Assembly: GCA_017558065.1 (NCBI GenBank)
Contig: JAFYWK010000071.1
Location: 1 to 43,693, forward strand
Direction: 5' to 3'
Source: Paludibacteraceae bacterium
Lineage (GTDB): Bacteria; Bacteroidota; Bacteroidia; Bacteroidales; Paludibacteraceae
Length of the DNA: 43,693 nt
Shown: positions 8,194-15,988 of the stretch, piece after piece
How the letters are laid out: each line of letters begins with the position of its first letter
How positions within the stretch are numbered: the stretch's first letter is position 1
Notes under the pieces: model-generated
Told to the model about the DNA's origin: nothing
The model's database searches: none
Seen by the model: only the letters and a program-made list of their open reading frames with translations
Translations under genes and position numbers: made by a program

Positions 8194-10077
8194 TTAAAAG
8201 AGTTCAGACAAATCAATAATAGCTTTCACATTGGCAGCAATGCCCAGTTTGATTTTCACAGAAGCTTCTGGAGTTAGATTTACATCGTGCATATTCTCTC
8301 CTAAGTGAGCTTCGAATACGATAGATTTGATGGTAGAGATGGTCTCAAAATCCTCTTCGTAGAGCTGTAATGGCACCTCTATGTTGTTGATGCTGGGTTC
8401 GGTGGTTATGCCGTCCACCACAGCGTTGGGGTAATCCAATGTGAGTGTGGCTACGGAGTCGGTCATGGTGTTGAGTTTCACCACGTTGTTGTTAGCATCT
8501 AAGAATGTGAATCGACCATCCACCTTGAATGGCAAGCTATTCTCAACCACCAGATACAGATTCAAGTTTGCATTGATACTATCTCCCTCGATAGGTGTGG
8601 AGGCCAGCAGTGAATCCATATTCATTGCGGCTATATCAATATCATGGATAGTATCTTTGTATGTCAGGTTGATGCCTTCTTGGAATGCGAAAGGCACTTT
8701 GATCATCGTCTTTAGATTCACCAGCGTGTTATCCAAGATGCGGTATTGTGTCATAGCCGAAGTGGTGTCGCTACTAATTGAGAATGCATAGGATATGGCG
8801 TGCATTGGTATGGTGAATAAGGTGTCGATATTGCCCCATTCCTCGGTATAATCCAACTGAAGTTCGGCGTGCGTAGTCTTATCCAATGGGTCGTCCACCG
8901 CAATTTGGGTGTCGATGTGTATTTGTTTGCTTTTTTGTTGTTTGTCGGCATCAAAAGTAGCGTCGCGTCGTTGTCCATCTTTGGAGGTCACATACAGGTG
9001 CTTTAGGTCCACGAGGAGGGGCACTGCCAAGGTGTGATCTACTTCCAAACGAACGGAAGGTTCGCTGATAGGTAATACCCAATTCTCGAATGTCTCCCAG
9101 CCGCTCCATAATTGGGTGAGCGGTGTCTCTATCATCTCGTCGCGCATCAATTCGTGGGCAGCAAAGTAGCCATACATGGCACTATAGTCTATGAGATTGA
9201 CATGGAAATCATAACCGATGTGTTGGTCATTATAGATGGTCAAATCATGTTTCAAGTCGAAGGTAAAACGAATGCTCAGGTGAATGGTGTCCTCAATATT
9301 GTCGCCACTGGAAGGCAGTGAGGGGTCTTTCATCAAGATGAGATTGAAATTGTCAAGATTGATAGGTATGGCTTGGTCGTATCCTTTTCCCTCGATAGGC
9401 AGGGTCAAGATTGGGTCGATGTTTCGGAAGTTATCACTGAGGAAAATCTCTGCGCTAACGATATCTTCCCATGGTAAGTCGAAATTGTGTGTTGTAAATG
9501 AAGAAGTGAAGTCGGCATGTCTAACCATGACGCTATCTACTCGTTGGTACTCCGCTCTTTCGTTCAGCTGTGCGAGGTCAATATCAATGGGGAAATCCAG
9601 CGAGAATATGAAGGATTCTTGACCAAACATTTTCAGAATCAATTCTATAGGTAATGGAAATCCTGTTTCAGGGATAGAGTCTATGTCTTTGAGTCCTGGG
9701 AGGTATGTTCCAATCATAGGATTGACTGCGAGCAACTGATCAATAATCTTGCCCAGTTCGTCTGCTACGTTCCACTGTGAATGGGTCTGTGTAACCAACG
9801 CGGACATATCCACGGGGTGGTACTCCTCAGATACCACAATCGTATCCATAAACACATATCTACCTTCCTCGTCGATGGTTATTTGAGGAATGGTGTTGCT
9901 GCCAATGAAATCTCCAAACTTGAATGTCATGGAGCCAATGGGCAATGCCAACGATGTTTGCACAGAAGTAGTAGCGTCGATATTGGTCAAGTCCACATCT
10001 TTCTCCACGCAACTATTCAGACACAAACTGACGAAAGCAATACATGCTATCAAAATGTAAACAAACGAATTTTTCAT
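8194..10077 (-). CDS. Large exported lipoprotein, unknown function
   Basis: The start is placed at the ATG giving MKNSFVYILIACIAFVSLC, because the promoter -7 box lies at 10110-10117 and an in-frame codon further upstream would precede transcription. The 627-residue product begins with a lipoprotein signal peptide and an LNSC lipobox (Cys19-20 region), so it is lipid-anchored. The rest is rich in acidic, beta-forming sequence with repeated PIELxL/IDIDLAQL-like strands; I recognise no named family. It is cotranscribed with the OmpA-family protein downstream (10-bp gap), so a joint role in the outer membrane is likely but inferred. Confidence 0.75.
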   Translation of the reverse strand: MKNSFVYILIACIAFVSLCLNSCVEKDVDLTNIDATTSVQTSLALPIGSMTFKFGDFIGSNTIPQITIDEEGRYVFMDTIVVSEEYHPVDMSALVTQTHSQWNVADELGKIIDQLLAVNPMIGTYLPGLKDIDSIPETGFPLPIELILKMFGQESFIFSLDFPIDIDLAQLNERAEYQRVDSVMVRHADFTSSFTTHNFDLPWEDIVSAEIFLSDNFRNIDPILTLPIEGKGYDQAIPINLDNFNLILMKDPSLPSSGDNIEDTIHLSIRFTFDLKHDLTIYNDQHIGYDFHVNLIDYSAMYGYFAAHELMRDEMIETPLTQLWSGWETFENWVLPISEPSVRLEVDHTLAVPLLVDLKHLYVTSKDGQRRDATFDADKQQKSKQIHIDTQIAVDDPLDKTTHAELQLDYTEEWGNIDTLFTIPMHAISYAFSISSDTTSAMTQYRILDNTLVNLKTMIKVPFAFQEGINLTYKDTIHDIDIAAMNMDSLLASTPIEGDSINANLNLYLVVENSLPFKVDGRFTFLDANNNVVKLNTMTDSVATLTLDYPNAVVDGITTEPSINNIEVPLQLYEEDFETISTIKSIVFEAHLGENMHDVNLTPEASVKIKLGIAANVKAIIDLSELF

Positions 10078-10109
10078 AATAACTTTGTATAAATAGCCAT
10101 AAGAGCCTG

Positions 10110-10141
10110 CAAAGGTACAACTTTTTTTGCAAATAAACAAA
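10110..10141 (-). promoter_or_regulatory. Bacteroidota-type promoter for lipoprotein/OmpA operon
   Basis: On the minus strand, TTTG (10138-10141), a 20-bp spacer and TACCTTTG (10110-10117) match the Bacteroidota sigma consensus. Transcription should start about 5-8 bp beyond, which supports the lipoprotein start at 10077. Confidence 0.85.
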
Positions 10142-10144
10142 TGT

Positions 10145-11557
10145 TTATTTACTTTTTGTAATATTTGTTAATAAATACACTTGCTCTGTGGCGCGCGTAA
10201 TGGCAGTATAGAGCCATCTATAGTAGTTTCTGTCGCGTTCTTCAGGGGGAATGTTGCCTTCGTCTATGAAGACACGTTTCCATTGTCCGCCCTGTGCTTT
10301 GTGGCAAGTGACGGCGTAGGCAAAACGAACTTGCAGGGCATTGTAATAGGGTGATTCATAGATGGTTTCTATGAGTTTCTTGCGGTTGCGTTGCAGTTCG
10401 GGGTAGTCTTCGCTGATGCGGTCGAAGAGCTGACGTTGCAGCAGATGATTGGCATCGGGCGAATCGGTAGTGAGTGTATCTAACCAGAGTATGACATCTA
10501 TTTCCCAATCATAGTCCACGGCTTTGAGTGAGGCGTCCACAAACTGAAAACCATACATCTCTCGCCAGTTGCGCAGGCGCACGATCTCCATCATGTCGCC
10601 ATTGGCGAGGAAGGGGATACCTTCGTAGTCTTTTGCCCAAAAGTAGTTGTTTTTGGTTACCATGATTCGGTCGCCAGCAGAGATGGCATCTTCTTTCCAT
10701 AACACACGCGCGCGCACACCTTGATTATATAGGTTCGTACGGCGATTGGTACGCGTGAGGATAATGGTCTCTTCCATGCCCACTTCGCGGTAGGATTGCT
10801 CCAGCAGTTCCAAGAAGTCGTTTCCGTCAAAGGGCTGAAAATCAGAAGTGAATTGGTATGTGTGTTCGGTATTTCTCAATGGCTGAAGTTCTGAGTCGTC
10901 AATGGCTTGTCTGATGGCGGTAGCGTTGCTCAAGATACCGCTGTCGAGTGCTTGTCGCGCCACTTGGGTGAGGGTGTAGGAGGTGAGTTCTAATCCATAT
11001 CCCAACAGATAATCGGTATCTAAGGCGGGTGAGAGTTCCGAGCCCACGGGTGGTAGCTGTGCATCATCGCCCAGCAGGAGTATGCTGCATCGCTCGCCAG
11101 CGTGTACGTACTTGATGAGGTCGTTGAGCAGTATGCCTGTACCGAAGGTGGTGTTGTCGCGTTCGCTAGATATCATGGATGCCTCGTCCACGATGAAGAG
11201 GGTGTCACGGTGTGGGTTGTAGGATAAGGAAAAGGCATCGGTACCCAGTTTGTCTTGTCGATAGATATATTTGTGAATGGTGTAGGCAGGCGCTTGGGCA
11301 TAGCGTGATAGCACTTTGGCAGCGCGTCCTGTAGGTGCGAGCAGTACTACGGGTTGCTTCAGTTCACCCAATGCTTTGACCAGGGCTGCCATGATACTAG
11401 TTTTACCGGTACCAGCGTAACCGCGCAGGACGAATGCTTTTTGCTCTTTTTTGGAGATGATAAACTGGGCGAGCAAGTGCAATAATTCCCCTTGTCCTTC
11501 GTTTGGAGCGAAGGGCAAAGCGTTCAATATTCTATTTTTTATGAATTTTTCGAGCAA
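10145..11557 (-). CDS. RecD-like AAA helicase
   Basis: This 470-residue superfamily-1 helicase resembles RecD/RecD2 and Dda-type enzymes that unwind DNA 5' to 3'. Walker A is GYAGTGKTS (about residues 45-53) and Walker B is LFIVDEASMIS (about 122-132). The motif-III-like stretch LLLGDDAQLPP follows, and the C-terminal UvrD-like part has TCHKAQGGQW and YTAITRATEQVYLLT. It has no RecB/RecC partner here. The start is unusual: no ATG lies upstream of the P-loop, and the best candidate is TTG at 11557 (or ATT at 11560), just after an in-frame TAG. The promoter is not obvious. The SRP RNA promoter diverges from the same gap. Confidence 0.85.
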   Translation of the reverse strand: MLEKFIKNRILNALPFAPNEGQGELLHLLAQFIISKKEQKAFVLRGYAGTGKTSIMAALVKALGELKQPVVLLAPTGRAAKVLSRYAQAPAYTIHKYIYRQDKLGTDAFSLSYNPHRDTLFIVDEASMISSERDNTTFGTGILLNDLIKYVHAGERCSILLLGDDAQLPPVGSELSPALDTDYLLGYGLELTSYTLTQVARQALDSGILSNATAIRQAIDDSELQPLRNTEHTYQFTSDFQPFDGNDFLELLEQSYREVGMEETIILTRTNRRTNLYNQGVRARVLWKEDAISAGDRIMVTKNNYFWAKDYEGIPFLANGDMMEIVRLRNWREMYGFQFVDASLKAVDYDWEIDVILWLDTLTTDSPDANHLLQRQLFDRISEDYPELQRNRKKLIETIYESPYYNALQVRFAYAVTCHKAQGGQWKRVFIDEGNIPPEERDRNYYRWLYTAITRATEQVYLLTNITKSK

Positions 11558-11570
11558 AATGCACTAAAAA

Positions 11571-11602
11571 TTTGGTAGTTTGAGAAAAAAGCAGTACCTT
11601 TG
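11571..11602 (+). promoter_or_regulatory. Promoter of the SRP RNA gene
   Basis: TTTG (11571-11574), a 20-bp spacer and TACCTTTG (11595-11602) match the Bacteroidota consensus exactly. It points into the SRP RNA and away from the helicase gene. Confidence 0.88.
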
Positions 11603-11608
11603 CAGCGT

Positions 11609-11716
11609 CTTAGGGTAAGTCCTACACGACCAGCTCCCTCTGAACTCCCCCAGGTCCTGACCGAAGCAAGGGTAAGAGGTTGTAGCGGTGCGATGTAGTC
11701 AGCTTACCCTTTTTTT
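11609..11716 (+). ncRNA. ffs: Small bacterial signal recognition particle RNA (4.5S-like)
   Basis: This is a roughly 100-nt RNA gene with its own promoter. Its ends pair (GGGTAAG 11613-11619 with CTTACCC 11703-11709) and a T-run follows at once, acting as terminator. The middle carries the domain IV signature CCCCAGGTCC then GAAGCAAGGG, with the AGG/AGCA internal loop that binds Ffh. Flanking CCTCT and AGAGG segments can pair. In place of the common GGAA tetraloop the tip reads TGAC or CCTG, depending on how it is drawn. The RNA works with Ffh and FtsY in co-translational targeting to the inner membrane. Confidence 0.85.
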
Positions 11717-11724
11717 TGTTCCTT

Positions 11725-11762
11725 GCCTCTAACCTTTCGCCTCTAACCTATAACCTATATCC
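11725..11762. repeat. CCTCTAACC-type simple repeat
   Basis: Words such as CCTCTAACC and CCTATAACC are reiterated between the SRP RNA terminator and the 3' end of the protease gene, slightly entering it. They are related to the CCTTTAGCC tracts elsewhere in the window. Confidence 0.5.
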
Positions 11763-13187
11763 CATTACATTGTATTTCTTGCCGCTGTGCAGAATCCATA
11801 GTTGGCCGTTGATGAGCAGTTTTTGTGCTGTAGGAGTGTGGTTGTCGGGTATGGATTCGATGTCGGTTGTCTTTCCGTATGCAAGCCATGCGTTGGGTAT
11901 GCCGTAGCCGTAGTGGTCGTGGGGTAGGGTGTAGCGGTCAGCGGAGTGAATGATACGTTCGCGTATCTCCCTATTGCTGGCGTTGGGTAGGGCAGACCAT
12001 AGGCATGCTGCCATGCTGGCTATGATGGGACAGGCGAAGCTGGTACCGTTGCCGTATAGCACGTTATTGTTCAGGGGGTTGATGAGCGCAGTCTGATAGC
12101 CAGTGGCGCACACTTCGGGTTTCACTCTGCCGTCTGCGGTAGGTCCCCATGAGGAGAAGGCGGCTATGCTGTCGTGTATGTTCACGGCCCCTACGGTGAG
12201 GATTTGGTCCGCATCGGCGGGTGCGCAGATGTAGTGCCATGCGTTGTTGCCATCATTGCCTGCGGCTACAACGACCAGCATACCTTTCGCAGCGGCTATC
12301 TGTGCCGCTTGCGAGCAGCGGGTGGTTTGTCCGTTCATGTCGCTATAGGAGAGTGTTTGCTGTGGGTCGTCAAACTTGGCATAGCCCAACGAGGAGGAGA
12401 GAATATCCACGCCCAGTGAGTCGGCTAATTCGATGGCTGCGACCCAGTTATCCATCTCTTTGGGGCTCTCGGTTTTGTTCTCTTCGCTGCGAATGAGGTA
12501 GTAGTTGGCGGCAGTGGCAGCACCTTGATAGTCGGGGGTGATGGCGGCTATGGCGCTAAAGCATTTCACGCCATGGTTGCCTGTAGTGCCCATTACGCTG
12601 TCGGTGTCGTCGGTGGTGTCGTAGATGCCGAGTATCTGTTCGCGTACGGCATCAAAGGCCGTGAGTGTATTCACGTTCTGAAATCCGCCATCCACGATAG
12701 CCATGGTGATGCCTTGCCCGTGGAAACCAGCTTCGTGTAGGAGATGCAGCTGCAGCTGTTCTGTCTGTGGGTCGGATAGCCATGTAGCTTCTTGCCTTAG
12801 CGGGTGCTCTTCGCCTATAACCTCTTGCCTCTTCGCCTCTGCGGGGTCCCCGAAAACGCCTGCGTTTTGGGGTGCTTTTTCGCCTCTTCGCCTTGTCATG
12901 TATATGGTGTCCACAAAAGCCCATTCTGCGATGTGCTGAATGGTAGTGCTATCGGTTTCGATGGTGGCACCGTTCATCCAACGTGAGGTGTGGTAGATAT
13001 GGCAACCTGTCTGACGCAGACTATCGAGGTAGATGGGTGATACGGCATAGTCTAAGGAGTCGATGGCTATGCTGCGTTCGGTTCGTTTGTCGAGCGCTGT
13101 TGGGCTGAGAGCGATGTGTGTGCTACCGGCTTTGTCCATAAACTGAACAAAGAACGCAAATAATAGGATGAGTAGTTGTGTAATCAT
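11748..13187 (-). CDS. Secreted subtilisin-like serine protease (S8)
   Basis: The start is set at the ATG at 13187 because the -7 box lies at 13196-13203. The 479-residue product has a signal peptide (MITQLLILLFAFFVQ), a prodomain to about residue 150 and a subtilase domain. The triad is D166 (AIVDGGF), H205 (TGNHGVK) and S383 (GNGTSFACP). The C-terminus (LLINGQLWIL, then GKKYNVMG) resembles short Bacteroidota C-terminal signals of the type-IX-secretion kind, but this is tentative. Oddity: residues 98-131 are encoded by a low-complexity tract plus a 32-nt palindromic element also found at two other loci, apparently inserted in frame in the prodomain. The protein is probably exported and self-processed; its substrate is unknown. 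Confidence 0.87.
   Translation of the reverse strand: MITQLLILLFAFFVQFMDKAGSTHIALSPTALDKRTERSIAIDSLDYAVSPIYLDSLRQTGCHIYHTSRWMNGATIETDSTTIQHIAEWAFVDTIYMTRRRGEKAPQNAGVFGDPAEAKRQEVIGEEHPLRQEATWLSDPQTEQLQLHLLHEAGFHGQGITMAIVDGGFQNVNTLTAFDAVREQILGIYDTTDDTDSVMGTTGNHGVKCFSAIAAITPDYQGAATAANYYLIRSEENKTESPKEMDNWVAAIELADSLGVDILSSSLGYAKFDDPQQTLSYSDMNGQTTRCSQAAQIAAAKGMLVVVAAGNDGNNAWHYICAPADADQILTVGAVNIHDSIAAFSSWGPTADGRVKPEVCATGYQTALINPLNNNVLYGNGTSFACPIIASMAACLWSALPNASNREIRERIIHSADRYTLPHDHYGYGIPNAWLAYGKTTDIESIPDNHTPTAQKLLINGQLWILHSGKKYNVMGYRL
12843..12874. repeat. 32-nt REP-like palindromic element, copy A
   Basis: It begins GGGGTCCCCG, contains a hairpin AAAACGC-CT-GCGTTTT and ends GGGGTG. Near-identical 32-nt copies occur at 36353-36384 and, inverted, at 43345-43376. 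This copy lies inside the coding sequence of the protease and keeps the frame open. Confidence 0.7.
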
Positions 13188-13195
13188 TTCGCCTG

Positions 13196-13227
13196 CAAAG
13201 GTACAAAAAAATGATAACTTATGCAAT
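13196..13227 (-). promoter_or_regulatory. Promoter of the protease gene
   Basis: On the minus strand, TACCTTTG (13196-13203) is preceded 20 bp upstream by ATTG (13224-13227), a near match to TTTG. The box ends only 8 bp before the ATG, so the leader should be just a few nucleotides long. Confidence 0.75.
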
Positions 13228-13706
13228 AGTATCGACACATTTTTTTAGGGAACTATATACATGTTGACACTGCAACTGAAAACAATAAGGATTATTTATT
13301 CAAAAAAAACAACATAAACAACTGACTGCGCGGCGCCAACATTGCGCCTTGCTGAGGGGGTATTCTTACCAACAATGAAAACAATGATGATCAACAATAT
13401 AAACAATACCAACGCATGGTGTCAACTGGTATATAAATCCCTAAAAAAATGCCAGACCGTGTTCAGCCATCTAGAGAGTGGTAACGAGGTGGTAACGGGA
13501 TGGTAACGGAAAAGATGAGTAGCCACAAATGGACATTAGACCAGACCCCCAAAAGTGCGTTTTATTAATATTCCCGCCTTTACACTCTCCACTTTACACC
13601 TTACACTTTTCACTAAACAGCAGGTGCATAGTGCCGTCCTTTAAATAAAACTCATTCCGTTATCCTTAAAACTTTTAAAACTTCTACAACTTTTTCTACT
13701 CAAAAA
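13228..13706. other. Intergenic tract without a recognisable gene
   Basis: No coding pattern is seen. It holds a small hairpin GGCGC/GCGCC (13332-13348), reiterated GGTAACG words (about 13484-13510) and reiterated CTTTACAC words (about 13571-13612). It separates the divergent protease promoter and the RNA-element promoter. Confidence 0.4.
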
Positions 13707-13738
13707 TTTGCAAATCCGCAAATTTTGTAGTACCTTTG
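13707..13738 (+). promoter_or_regulatory. Promoter of candidate structured RNA, copy 1
   Basis: TTTG (13707-13710), a 20-bp spacer and TACCTTTG (13731-13738) give a full consensus match. No start codon follows for about 500 bp, pointing to a noncoding RNA or a very long leader. Confidence 0.85.
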
Positions 13739-13743
13739 CAGCG

Positions 13744-14166
13744 CGAAACCCAATGAGGGGATGTCTGCGTTAGGGTTGTAGTGTAGAGTTTGTGAGTTGG
13801 CAGCTACAATGCTACACCATTCTACACAACGCTACACCATCCTAAACAAAGCAACTGGCGGAGGGTTTTGCAGACATATTAAAAAGGCGTTTATTGCGCT
13901 CTGTTCTGACACTTTGAAATGTCGCAACTTTCAAGAATAATCAGGACTTAGCAACGATAGATGCCCTACGGGATATAGATTGTCCCTCTTGTGCCTGTTT
14001 TGGTACGTCTTTTGCGTATATACGTATGCGCACACGCGTACCTTAACTATGTAGCACGGAGAATATTTATATTCGGCGTGGGCTTCGCGTTGTCAGTTCG
14101 ATTATTCTGGGCAATGCGACAGCCTCAAAGTGTGGAACTGGCAAAAGGCAAGTTCCGCGCTTTTTT
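13744..14166 (+). ncRNA. Candidate structured noncoding RNA, copy 1
   Basis: A roughly 420-nt transcript is predicted from the promoter to a hairpin (14134-14139 with 14151-14156) and a T-run (14161-14166). No coding frame fits. It shares an ordered set of elements with 36283-36618: a closing stem ending GCAGACATA (13761-13768 with 13870-13877), then AAAGGCGT, a TTGAAAT/TCGCAA segment, and the identical 15-mer TCGGCGTGGGCTTCG (14073-14087). After the 15-mer comes a helix GCGTTG/CAATGC nested in GGGCT/AGCC. G-U pairs and compensatory differences between copies support RNA structure. The family is not recognised; a Bacteroidales-1-like RNA is possible but unproven. Confidence 0.55.
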
Positions 14167-14189
14167 GTTGTGTCTAATTGGTTGAGAAA

Positions 14190-14218
14190 TCTCATGCATG
14201 AGAATAACATATATGTTA
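14190..14218. promoter_or_regulatory. Two adjacent perfect palindromes
   Basis: TCTCATGCATGAGA (14190-14203) and TAACATATATGTTA (14205-14218) lie side by side between the RNA element terminator and the ATG at 14240. They could be an operator or mRNA hairpins in the leader. No known regulator motif is recognised. Confidence 0.45.
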
Positions 14219-14239
14219 AACAATTAAAACAACAAAACA

Positions 14240-14992
14240 ATGAAAAAGACAATCGTATTAGCCCTTATGGCTATGGCTATTGTAGCCGTTCCAGCAACTG
14301 CGCAAACACGCAAAGACAAAAAAGCAGCTGAGAAAGCACAATGGGAACAACAACAGAAGTTTGCTGCCGAAGAGGCTGCACTCCGCCACCAAATGAAGAT
14401 GGATAGCCTTGCTAATGCTCAAAAGGTAGCAGAAGAGCAACGCAAAGAGGCAGAAAGAAAAGCTGCTGCAGAGAAGGCTGCTGCTGATGCACAAGCCAAA
14501 GCAGAGGCAGAAGCACTGGCAGCGCAAGAGGTAGAGATCTCAGAGCCTTGCGAGGAGTATTATAGCACTAAAGAGCTGATTCGTGGACGCGGTGTAGCTG
14601 AGTCACCTATCCAACAAGTAGCCATGGCACAAGCGCGTGTGTTGGCAGTGGAAGAGTTTGCTGCTCAAGTACAAACAACAGTGCAAGCAGTGGCTACTAA
14701 CAATATGGCTGCTTTGAATGGTGCAAATGATATGAATGTTCAAGTATTATTCAATGATAAGGTAAAAACTATTGTCGATCAAACAACAGGTTTCCGTATT
14801 GTATGCCGCAAGACCACCACATTCATGAAGAGTGGCAAGAAAATTTACAAACACTATATGGTGGTGGAGTTGGATATGGAAACTATCATGCAACCTTTGT
14901 ATAATGAAATACAGAAGGATCAAGCTACCAAATTAGAACTATCACTCGAAGAGTTCAGCGAGGAGTTTGAGAAGCACTTCCCAATCAACTAA
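14240..14992 (+). CDS. Exported LPP20-like protein with coiled coil
   Basis: This 250-residue protein has a signal peptide (residues 1-22, cleaved after ATAQ). A long charged Ala/Glu/Lys/Gln coiled coil follows (about 25-95). The globular domain (about 105-250) contains RGRGVAESPIQQVAMAQARVLAVEEFA, which resembles the LPP20/FlgT-like fold also seen in the protein at 20355-21434. It is likely periplasmic or outer-membrane associated. It is the first gene of the plus-strand block leading to the DGR, 80 bp before the CsgG-like gene. Function is not known; the family resemblance is by motif pattern only. Confidence 0.65.
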   Translation: MKKTIVLALMAMAIVAVPATAQTRKDKKAAEKAQWEQQQKFAAEEAALRHQMKMDSLANAQKVAEEQRKEAERKAAAEKAAADAQAKAEAEALAAQEVEISEPCEEYYSTKELIRGRGVAESPIQQVAMAQARVLAVEEFAAQVQTTVQAVATNNMAALNGANDMNVQVLFNDKVKTIVDQTTGFRIVCRKTTTFMKSGKKIYKHYMVVELDMETIMQPLYNEIQKDQATKLELSLEEFSEEFEKHFPIN

Positions 14993-15017
14993 TATCCTCT
15001 TTTCTCTATTGCACCAA

Positions 15018-15046
15018 TGGGGCTGATTACCCCATCGGTAGCCCCA
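15018..15046. other. Intergenic hairpin with alternative pairings
   Basis: TGGGGCT (15018-15024) pairs with AGCCCCA (15040-15046), while ATGGGG (15017-15022) can instead pair with CCCCAT (15030-15035). An A-run rather than a T-run follows, so it is not a plus-strand terminator. It could moderate expression between the two genes. Confidence 0.4.
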
Positions 15047-15072
15047 AAAAATAATATAATAATAACCATCTT

Positions 15073-15948
15073 ATGAAAAAACTTTTATTTCTTCTACTAT
15101 CAGCACTTTCTGTTGCTATTTTTGCACAAGAGAAACAAGTGGCTATTCTTGAACCGATAGCGATAACTCCTGAAGTTACGCTCATGCATTGTTCTATGGT
15201 GCGTGGAGAAATGGTTAAAGTAATCGGACGCCAAGAAGGTTATGCAGCATTTAACCGTGCGGACATTGACCAAATCATGAAAGAGCAAAACTTTCAACAG
15301 TCGGGAATGGTGGATGATGCTACGCGTAAACGCTTAGGTGCGATGCAGGGAGTTGACTGCGTATGTATCACCAAAATTACAAAAGAGGGAAATAATTACT
15401 ATTTGGAGGCAAATCTGGTTGATATTGAATCTGGACAAATATCTAATCCAGCGACACAATACGGCGAACTACAAGGTGGTAGTTTGGCAAACATGCTTGC
15501 TGCGTGCGAAAAATTAGCTGCAGAATTAGTAGGCAAGACGGTACAACGTACTACTATATATACAGTACCAGCCAGTATAGACACTCAAACAAATAACCCT
15601 TCATCTCCTCAACCTGTCGCAAAGCAAAATAGTACTGAAGAATTGAATAAAAATACTTTACACGAAAGCACAGATTTAGGAGAATATCGCATTAGTCTTG
15701 ATTCAGCTAAAATAGAACTACAAAAAATAATATTGAATCCTGCACTTCATACGAAATTTATATCAAATCCTGAATTGGGGAAAGAGTTAATGTCGAAACC
15801 AGAATCTGAATATATGTCTGTGTTGCAGTTAGAACTTTCAAAAGGAACTCCTAAGAAGCAAGCAAAAGAGATTGCAAAACAAGCAAAAGATAGCATAACT
15901 GTGATGGTGTTGTTAGATTATGTCAGACGAAATCCAATCGGTGATTAA
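15073..15948 (+). CDS. Exported CsgG-like protein, paralogue of DGR target N-terminus
   Basis: This 291-residue protein has a signal peptide (MKKLLFLLLSALSVAIFAQ) and a domain (about 22-160) with KQVAILEP, YAAFNRADIDQIMKEQNFQ, RKRLGAMQGVDCVCITKI and NLVDIESGQI. That pattern is typical of CsgG/LpoB-like periplasmic or outer-membrane assembly proteins. The same domain, with a nearly identical signal peptide, opens the next gene (15989-17269), so the two arose by tandem duplication. The C-terminal 100 residues (Ser/Thr linker, then a Lys-rich helix) are unrelated to the lectin-fold tail of the neighbour. It is likely cotranscribed with its neighbours (40-bp gap). Its function is inferred only. 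Confidence 0.7.
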   Translation: MKKLLFLLLSALSVAIFAQEKQVAILEPIAITPEVTLMHCSMVRGEMVKVIGRQEGYAAFNRADIDQIMKEQNFQQSGMVDDATRKRLGAMQGVDCVCITKITKEGNNYYLEANLVDIESGQISNPATQYGELQGGSLANMLAACEKLAAELVGKTVQRTTIYTVPASIDTQTNNPSSPQPVAKQNSTEELNKNTLHESTDLGEYRISLDSAKIELQKIILNPALHTKFISNPELGKELMSKPESEYMSVLQLELSKGTPKKQAKEIAKQAKDSITVMVLLDYVRRNPIGD

Positions 15949-15988
15949 TAATCATTGTAGTTACATAATAATATAAACAATAAAAGGT

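Noticed and set aside
13744-14166. Candidate RNA copy 1 as tmRNA or RNase P RNA
   Set aside because: The tRNA-like ends of tmRNA and the conserved core motifs of RNase P RNA are not present.
15018-15046. Hairpin as a plus-strand terminator
   Set aside because: It is followed by A residues, not T, and the next gene continues on the same strand.
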